From contig CAZDHT010000155.1 in assembly GCA_964505325.1 (NCBI GenBank), forward strand, positions 1 to 12,705: DNA of 12,705 nucleotides, written 5' to 3'. This document shows, piece by piece, positions 9,947-12,705 of this stretch. The stretch's first letter is position 1; each line of letters opens with the position of its first letter. A program made the position numbers and the translations under genes. The stretch is from CAZDHT01 sp964505325. Lineage in GTDB: Bacteria > Planctomycetota > PUPC01. The notes beneath the pieces are model-generated. The model ran no database searches and had not been told where the DNA came from. It worked only from the letters and a program-made list of their open reading frames with translations.

Positions 9947-11410
9947 CTACGACAGGTCCCCCTGATAATCGACCCGGTAGTTCGGGGCCTCTTGGGTGAT
10001 CACGATGTCGTGCGGGTGGCCCTCGGCCACGCTGGCCGGGGAGACGCGTATGAACACCGCGCGCTCCTGGACTTCGGAAATCTCCCGCGCACCGACGTAT
10101 CCCATGCCCGCTCTCAGCCCTCCGACCAACTGATACACGAAGTCGGCCAGCGGCCCGCGATGCGGGACCCGGCCCTCTACGCCCTCCGGCACGAGCTTCG
10201 ACGGCGCGTCCACCCCGTCCTGCCGGTAGCGGCGCTTGCCGCCCTGGACCATCGCACCCAGCGAGCCCATCCCGCGGTATGCTTTGAAGCTGCGGCCCTG
10301 ATAGTATATCACCTCGCCCGCGCTCTCGGTAAGGCCGGCGAACAGGCCGCCCAGCATCACAGAGCTGGCGCCGGCGGCGAGGGCCTTGATGATGTCGCCC
10401 GAATACCGCACGCCGCCGTCGGCGATCACCGGCACGTCGCCCGCCCCCAATGCCGCGTTCATAATGGCCGTGATCTGCGGCACGCCGACGCCCGCCACCG
10501 CGCGAGTCGTGCAGATCGAGCCCGGCCCGATTCCGACCTTCACCGCGTCGGCCCCCGCCTCGACCAGCTCCTTGGCGCCCTCGGCGGTCGCCACGTTGCC
10601 GGCGATGATCTGGATGTCGTGCGCCTGCTTGATGCGCTTGACCATCTCGATCACGTTCAGGGAATGACCGTGGGCCGTGTCGACACAGATGACGTCCACG
10701 CCCTTTGCGATGAGCTGTTTCACGCGCTCGTCGTCGTTCGGTCCGACCGCCGCGCCGACGCGGAGCCGCCCGCGCTCGTCCCGGCAGGCGTTGGGGAACT
10801 GCTGTATCTTGTCGATGTCCTTGATCGTGATCAGCCCGCGAAGGTGCATCTCGCCATCGACGAGCAGCAGCTTCTCGACCTTATTCCTTTGGAGGATCTG
10901 CTCCGCCTCCTCGAGCGTCGTGCCTTGCGGCGCGGTGATCAGCTTGTCCTTGGTCATCACGTCGCGGATCTTGACCGAAGTGTCCGGCTGGAACTTGAGG
11001 TCGCGGCGGGTGAGAATCCCCACCAGCTTGTCGTTCTCGAGGATGGGCAGACCGGAGATGCGGTTGGTGTTCATCAGATCGATGGCGGTCGCCACCGAGT
11101 CATCCGGCGGAAGGGTGACCGGGTCGAGGATGATTCCATTTGCCGAACGCTTGACCGTGTCCACCTCGCGCACCTGCTGCTCCACGGTCAGGTTGCGGTG
11201 GATGATGCCGATGCCCCCTTCCTGCGCCAGCGCGATCGCCAGCGCCGATTCGGTCACGGTGTCCATCGGCGCCGAGCACAGCGGGATGTTCAGCCCGATG
11301 TCCCGTGTCACCCGCGTGGCGGTGCTCACCTCCGCCGGCAAGACATCGGAGCGTTGCGGAACCAGGTACACGTCGTCAAAAGTAATCCCGCCGCCATCAA
11401 GCATTTTCAT
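9947..11410 (-). CDS. guaB: IMP dehydrogenase
   Basis: NAD-dependent oxidation of IMP to XMP, the committed step of guanine nucleotide synthesis. It has 487 residues, normal for bacterial IMPDH. The TIM barrel begins GGGITFDDVYLVP and contains SAPMDTVTE and the GGIGIIHRN segment. It is interrupted by a pair of CBS domains (about 94-205), where ATP/GTP regulators bind in many family members. The barrel resumes with VDTAHGHS and the catalytic loop GPGSICTTR with nucleophile Cys300. The mobile flap region is KAYRGMGSLGAM, followed by GVEGRVPHRGPL, where His replaces the more usual Tyr. The start ATG 11410 has GGAGG 11 nt upstream; an ATG two codons later is possible. It is first in the guaB-hsp20-lon cluster. 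Confidence 0.98.
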   Translation of the reverse strand: MKMLDGGGITFDDVYLVPQRSDVLPAEVSTATRVTRDIGLNIPLCSAPMDTVTESALAIALAQEGGIGIIHRNLTVEQQVREVDTVKRSANGIILDPVTLPPDDSVATAIDLMNTNRISGLPILENDKLVGILTRRDLKFQPDTSVKIRDVMTKDKLITAPQGTTLEEAEQILQRNKVEKLLLVDGEMHLRGLITIKDIDKIQQFPNACRDERGRLRVGAAVGPNDDERVKQLIAKGVDVICVDTAHGHSLNVIEMVKRIKQAHDIQIIAGNVATAEGAKELVEAGADAVKVGIGPGSICTTRAVAGVGVPQITAIMNAALGAGDVPVIADGGVRYSGDIIKALAAGASSVMLGGLFAGLTESAGEVIYYQGRSFKAYRGMGSLGAMVQGGKRRYRQDGVDAPSKLVPEGVEGRVPHRGPLADFVYQLVGGLRAGMGYVGAREISEVQERAVFIRVSPASVAEGHPHDIVITQEAPNYRVDYQGDLS

Positions 11411-11625
11411 TCAGGGCACGGCCTCCATTATGTGGATTATCTGCGGCAAGACAAACGCGACCGAATACATCCGAGAACTCCAGCATTCGCTGGAAATGGC
11501 CTGCAAGAAAGGAAACTAACAGACCGCCCGCGGCAAGTCAAACAAAAAAGCGGGCGCCTGAAGCCTGGCGACAAGCCCCGTGAACCGGCTGATCTTGGCC
11601 GGAGCGGGGATGATCCAAGCTCACG
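11411..11625. other. guaB upstream region, non-coding
   Basis: No gene is supported here. Next to guaB is its Shine-Dalgarno (GGAGG on the minus strand, near 11422-11426). Further upstream a 7-bp perfect stem (CGCCCGC 11525-11531, GCGGGCG 11550-11556) encloses an 18-nt loop with an A6 run; on the minus strand the right arm is directly followed by T6, so it could be part of a terminator for an incoming transcript or a leader hairpin. At 11575-11616 a nested hairpin is possible (CCCCG...CGGGG around CCGGC-TGATCTTG-GCCGG). No purine riboswitch or clear guaB promoter was recognised. Confidence 0.4.
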
Positions 11626-11803
11626 GCCAGGGTCATTCAACTCTCGACATCGTCCGGCGGGGCAAGCCCCCGCCGCGCTTGGGGAGTGCGTTTATAAAAG
11701 TCACAGGTGTGACTTTTATAAACGACGTGCTCCGCGACGGGGGTGGAAGAGAACCCGGCAGGACGGCCGACACGGCCGCTTCGGAGAATTGAATGACCCT
11801 GGC
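11626..11803. repeat. 178-bp inverted-repeat element with central palindrome (MITE-like)
   Basis: Terminal arms GCCAGGGTCATTCAACTCTC (11626-11645) and its inverted counterpart at 11784-11803 match at 19 of 20 positions. Near the middle is a perfect 36-nt palindrome (see 11689-11724). The left half also holds a 7-bp stem, GGCGGGG/CCCCGCC (11656-11662 and 11668-11674). The right half holds GGCCG-ACA-CGGCC. Sequence between termini and centre is not conserved between halves. The hexamer GCTCAC occurs at both edges (11619-11624 and 11802-11807), compatible with a target-site duplication but overlapping the right terminus. No transposase is inside, so a non-autonomous mobile element or long-hairpin repeat is the best reading. 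Confidence 0.7.
11689..11724. repeat. 36-nt perfect palindrome
   Basis: CGTTTATAAAAGTCACA (11689-11705) and TGTGACTTTTATAAACG (11708-11724) are exact inverted copies of 17 bp separated by GG. It is the core of the 178-bp element and strikingly AT-rich within GC-rich DNA. It is a candidate recombination, protein-binding or cruciform site. Confidence 0.85.
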
Positions 11804-11818
11804 TCACTGCAACACGTC

Positions 11819-11847
11819 TTGCCTTGCGCGGAGGTCCGCGGTAGACT
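11819..11847 (+). promoter_or_regulatory. Sigma70-type promoter for downstream lipoprotein gene
   Basis: TTGCCT (11819-11824, 4 of 6 consensus), a 17-bp spacer and TAGACT (11842-11847, 4 of 6) lie just beyond the inverted-repeat element. Predicted transcription start is near 11854, so the leader would begin with the hairpin at 11864-11881. The match is modest; the 17-bp spacing and the position upstream of the gene support it. Confidence 0.4.
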
Positions 11848-11863
11848 CTTGCGCACAAGTAAA

Positions 11864-11881
11864 GCTTCAGCCATCTGAAGC
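11864..11881. repeat. Stem-loop repeat, copy 1 (CTTCAGCCA...TGAA type)
   Basis: GCTTCAG (11864-11870) and CTGAAGC (11875-11881) pair perfectly over a CCAT loop. The surrounding string GTAA-AG-CTTCAGCCA-TCTGAAG-CGGTGCG closely parallels GTAACACTTCAGCCAAGTGA followed by AAAGACGGTGTG at 12597 onward, so the hairpin occurs twice and brackets the lipoprotein gene. Confidence 0.55.
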
Positions 11882-11920
11882 GGTGCGACATTCCAGGAGA
11901 CCGGTTGAACGGAGGTGCTG

Positions 11921-12421
11921 ATGGAAAAGCGAAACGGATTTATCTTCGTCATGATGCTGGCTCTGGCGGCGCTCGGGATGCCGTCGTGTAACCCGTCGAG
12001 GCTCACGGTGCGAGAGATCAACACCCGCTCGCTCGAGAAGAAGATCATCATCGCCGCGTGGAAGACCGACTTCAAGGATGCGGTGGTGGAGAAGCTGGTG
12101 CAGGGGCTCCGCAGCGGCCCGTATTACATTCGCGTGGTCGACGTGCGGGACCTGGATGCGGAGTCGATGCAGACATACACCGCGGCGGTCCTGCTGGACA
12201 GTTGCTGGGCGTGGAGCCTGAGCGCCGCCACGAAGCGGTTCCTGGCCGCGGCGGAAGACAAGGGAAGGATCGTCCTCGTGGTCACGGTGGGCAGGCGCGG
12301 TTGGAAGCCCAAGGACACGGGAGTGGACGTCATCTCCACGGCGTCCGACGTCGAGAAGGCCGAGGAGGTCGCCAAGGCCGTGCTGGCCAAGCTGCGGAAG
12401 ACACTCACCGGCGGCTATTGA
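11921..12421 (+). CDS. Putative lipoprotein with flavodoxin-like alpha/beta pattern
   Basis: A 166-residue exported protein. The start at ATG 11921 follows GGAGGTG (11911-11917); the frame also opens at GTG 11915, but that lies within the Shine-Dalgarno. The N-terminus MEKRNGFIFVMMLALAALGMPSC has a basic start, hydrophobic core and a Cys at residue 23 in a loose lipobox (M-P-S-C), so membrane anchoring is probable but unproven. The rest alternates strands and helices: KKIIIAAW, a helix, YYIRVVDVRDL, TAAVLLDSCWAW, helix FLAAAEDKG, RIVLVVTV, and a C-terminal helix rich in Ala/Lys. This resembles flavodoxin-like or Rossmann-type domains. I do not see a clear flavin phosphate loop, so a cofactor cannot be claimed. 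No family is recognised. Confidence 0.8.
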   Translation: MEKRNGFIFVMMLALAALGMPSCNPSRLTVREINTRSLEKKIIIAAWKTDFKDAVVEKLVQGLRSGPYYIRVVDVRDLDAESMQTYTAAVLLDSCWAWSLSAATKRFLAAAEDKGRIVLVVTVGRRGWKPKDTGVDVISTASDVEKAEEVAKAVLAKLRKTLTGGY

Positions 12422-12457
12422 AGCCCATGTTGATAATGGAATTGCAGCATCGAGCGA

Positions 12458-12541
12458 AGAGATTCTTCGCTGACGCTCAGAATGACATAATTCCTTATGT
12501 GTGCAAACGTTCTGTCATGCTGAGCGAAGCGAAGCATCTCT
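12458..12541. repeat. Inverted repeat of the 'TCATTCTGAGCGAAGCGAAG' class
   Basis: The left arm 12458-12487 (AGAGATTCTTCGCTGACGCT followed by CAGAATGACA) is matched in reverse complement by 12513-12541 with a few substitutions and one indel; the 25-bp spacer is AT-rich. I recognise this as the widespread bacterial intergenic repeat that, read through, yields the spurious peptide 'HAERSEAS'; indeed CHAERSEASL appears in the forward frame near 12505-12540. It is a MITE-like dispersed element. No gene is encoded. Confidence 0.85.
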
Positions 12542-12596
12542 GCCCTTCCTGCCCGGGTTTCCTTTCATTACATGGAGTTTAACAAGAAAGCGGGAG

Positions 12597-12705
12597 GTAA
12601 CACTTCAGCCAAGTGAAAAGACGGTGTGCCCTGAAAGGGCAGCATTCGACAGCCCAGGGCAACGCCCTGGGAAACCGTCATGAATCGAACCCAAGCCCTG
12701 TAAGG
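12597..12705. repeat. Composite hairpin repeat ('SPGQRPG' type), continues past window
   Basis: Several hairpins in series: CACTT-CAGCC-AAGTG (12601-12615), GCCCT-GAA-AGGGC (12628-12640) and CCCAGGGC-AAC-GCCCTGGG (12653-12671). A new GCCCTGTAAGG unit then starts at 12695 and runs off the end. Read in frame, the third hairpin gives SPGQRPG, a spurious peptide I associate with repeat arrays in planctomycete-like genomes. The first hairpin repeats the one at 11864-11881. No coding function is supported. Confidence 0.75.

Noticed and set aside
11411..11520. Sigma70 promoter for guaB (TTGTCT-16-CATAAT)
   Set aside because: It would start transcription inside or after the Shine-Dalgarno, leaving no usable ribosome binding site.
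9917..11878. 653-residue plus-strand ORF
   Set aside because: Antisense of guaB continuing into the repeat region; no family features.
11637..11891. 84-residue minus-strand ORF
   Set aside because: Translation of the MITE-like element; near-identical peptide on the opposite strand shows it reflects the palindrome.
12501..12683. 60-residue plus-strand ORF
   Set aside because: Contains both CHAERSEASL and SPGQRPG, peptides that arise from non-coding repeats.

Overview
The window (about 12.7 kb, high GC, no chromosomal landmark) reads as a stretch of a Gram-negative bacterial genome or metagenome contig. I infer a member of the PVC/Planctomycetota-like or Hydrogenedentota-like assemblage. The reasons are a secreted beta-helix protein with a PEP-CTERM tail, two small lipoproteins of no recognised family, and intergenic repeats of the types that generate the spurious peptides 'HAERSEAS' and 'SPGQRPG'. 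None of these fixes the phylum; the gltX, lon and guaB proteins here would place it.

Layout. (1) 1-1090, plus: the end of a gas-vesicle operon, with a GvpF/GvpL-family gene cut by the window edge and, overlapping it by ATGA, a second short family member that lacks the C-terminal half. (2) 1158-3653, minus: gltX (glutamyl-tRNA synthetase), then a STAS-domain gene with its own near-consensus promoter, then tRNA-Lys(CUU) 17 nt after the STAS stop, then a weak small ORF. (3) 3654-4595: an intergenic region with a 40-nt near-perfect palindrome and a sigma70-like promoter, followed by a plus-strand lipoprotein gene. (4) 4658-6670, minus: a secreted right-handed beta-helix protein with PEP-CTERM tail; promoter and Shine-Dalgarno fix its start at a GTG. 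(5) 6954-11410, minus: a tight guaB - hsp20 - lon cluster with gaps of 23 and 18 nt. (6) 11411-11920: non-coding and repeat-rich, with a 178-bp element that has 20-bp terminal inverted repeats and a 36-nt central palindrome. (7) 11921-12421, plus: a second lipoprotein. (8) 12422-12705: two more repeat families.

How the genes relate. GvpF/L proteins help build the gas-vesicle shell. gltX, tRNA-Lys and guaB are housekeeping functions. The small heat-shock protein and Lon protease are a natural pair (holding, then degrading, misfolded protein), and their placement behind guaB is the most notable operon feature. Putative -35/-10 pairs with 16-17 bp spacing precede four genes and suggest a conventional housekeeping sigma factor. 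I did not find a defence system, CRISPR array, integrase or other clearly new protein system. The least explained parts are the repeat elements, the short GvpF/L protein and the two lipoproteins.
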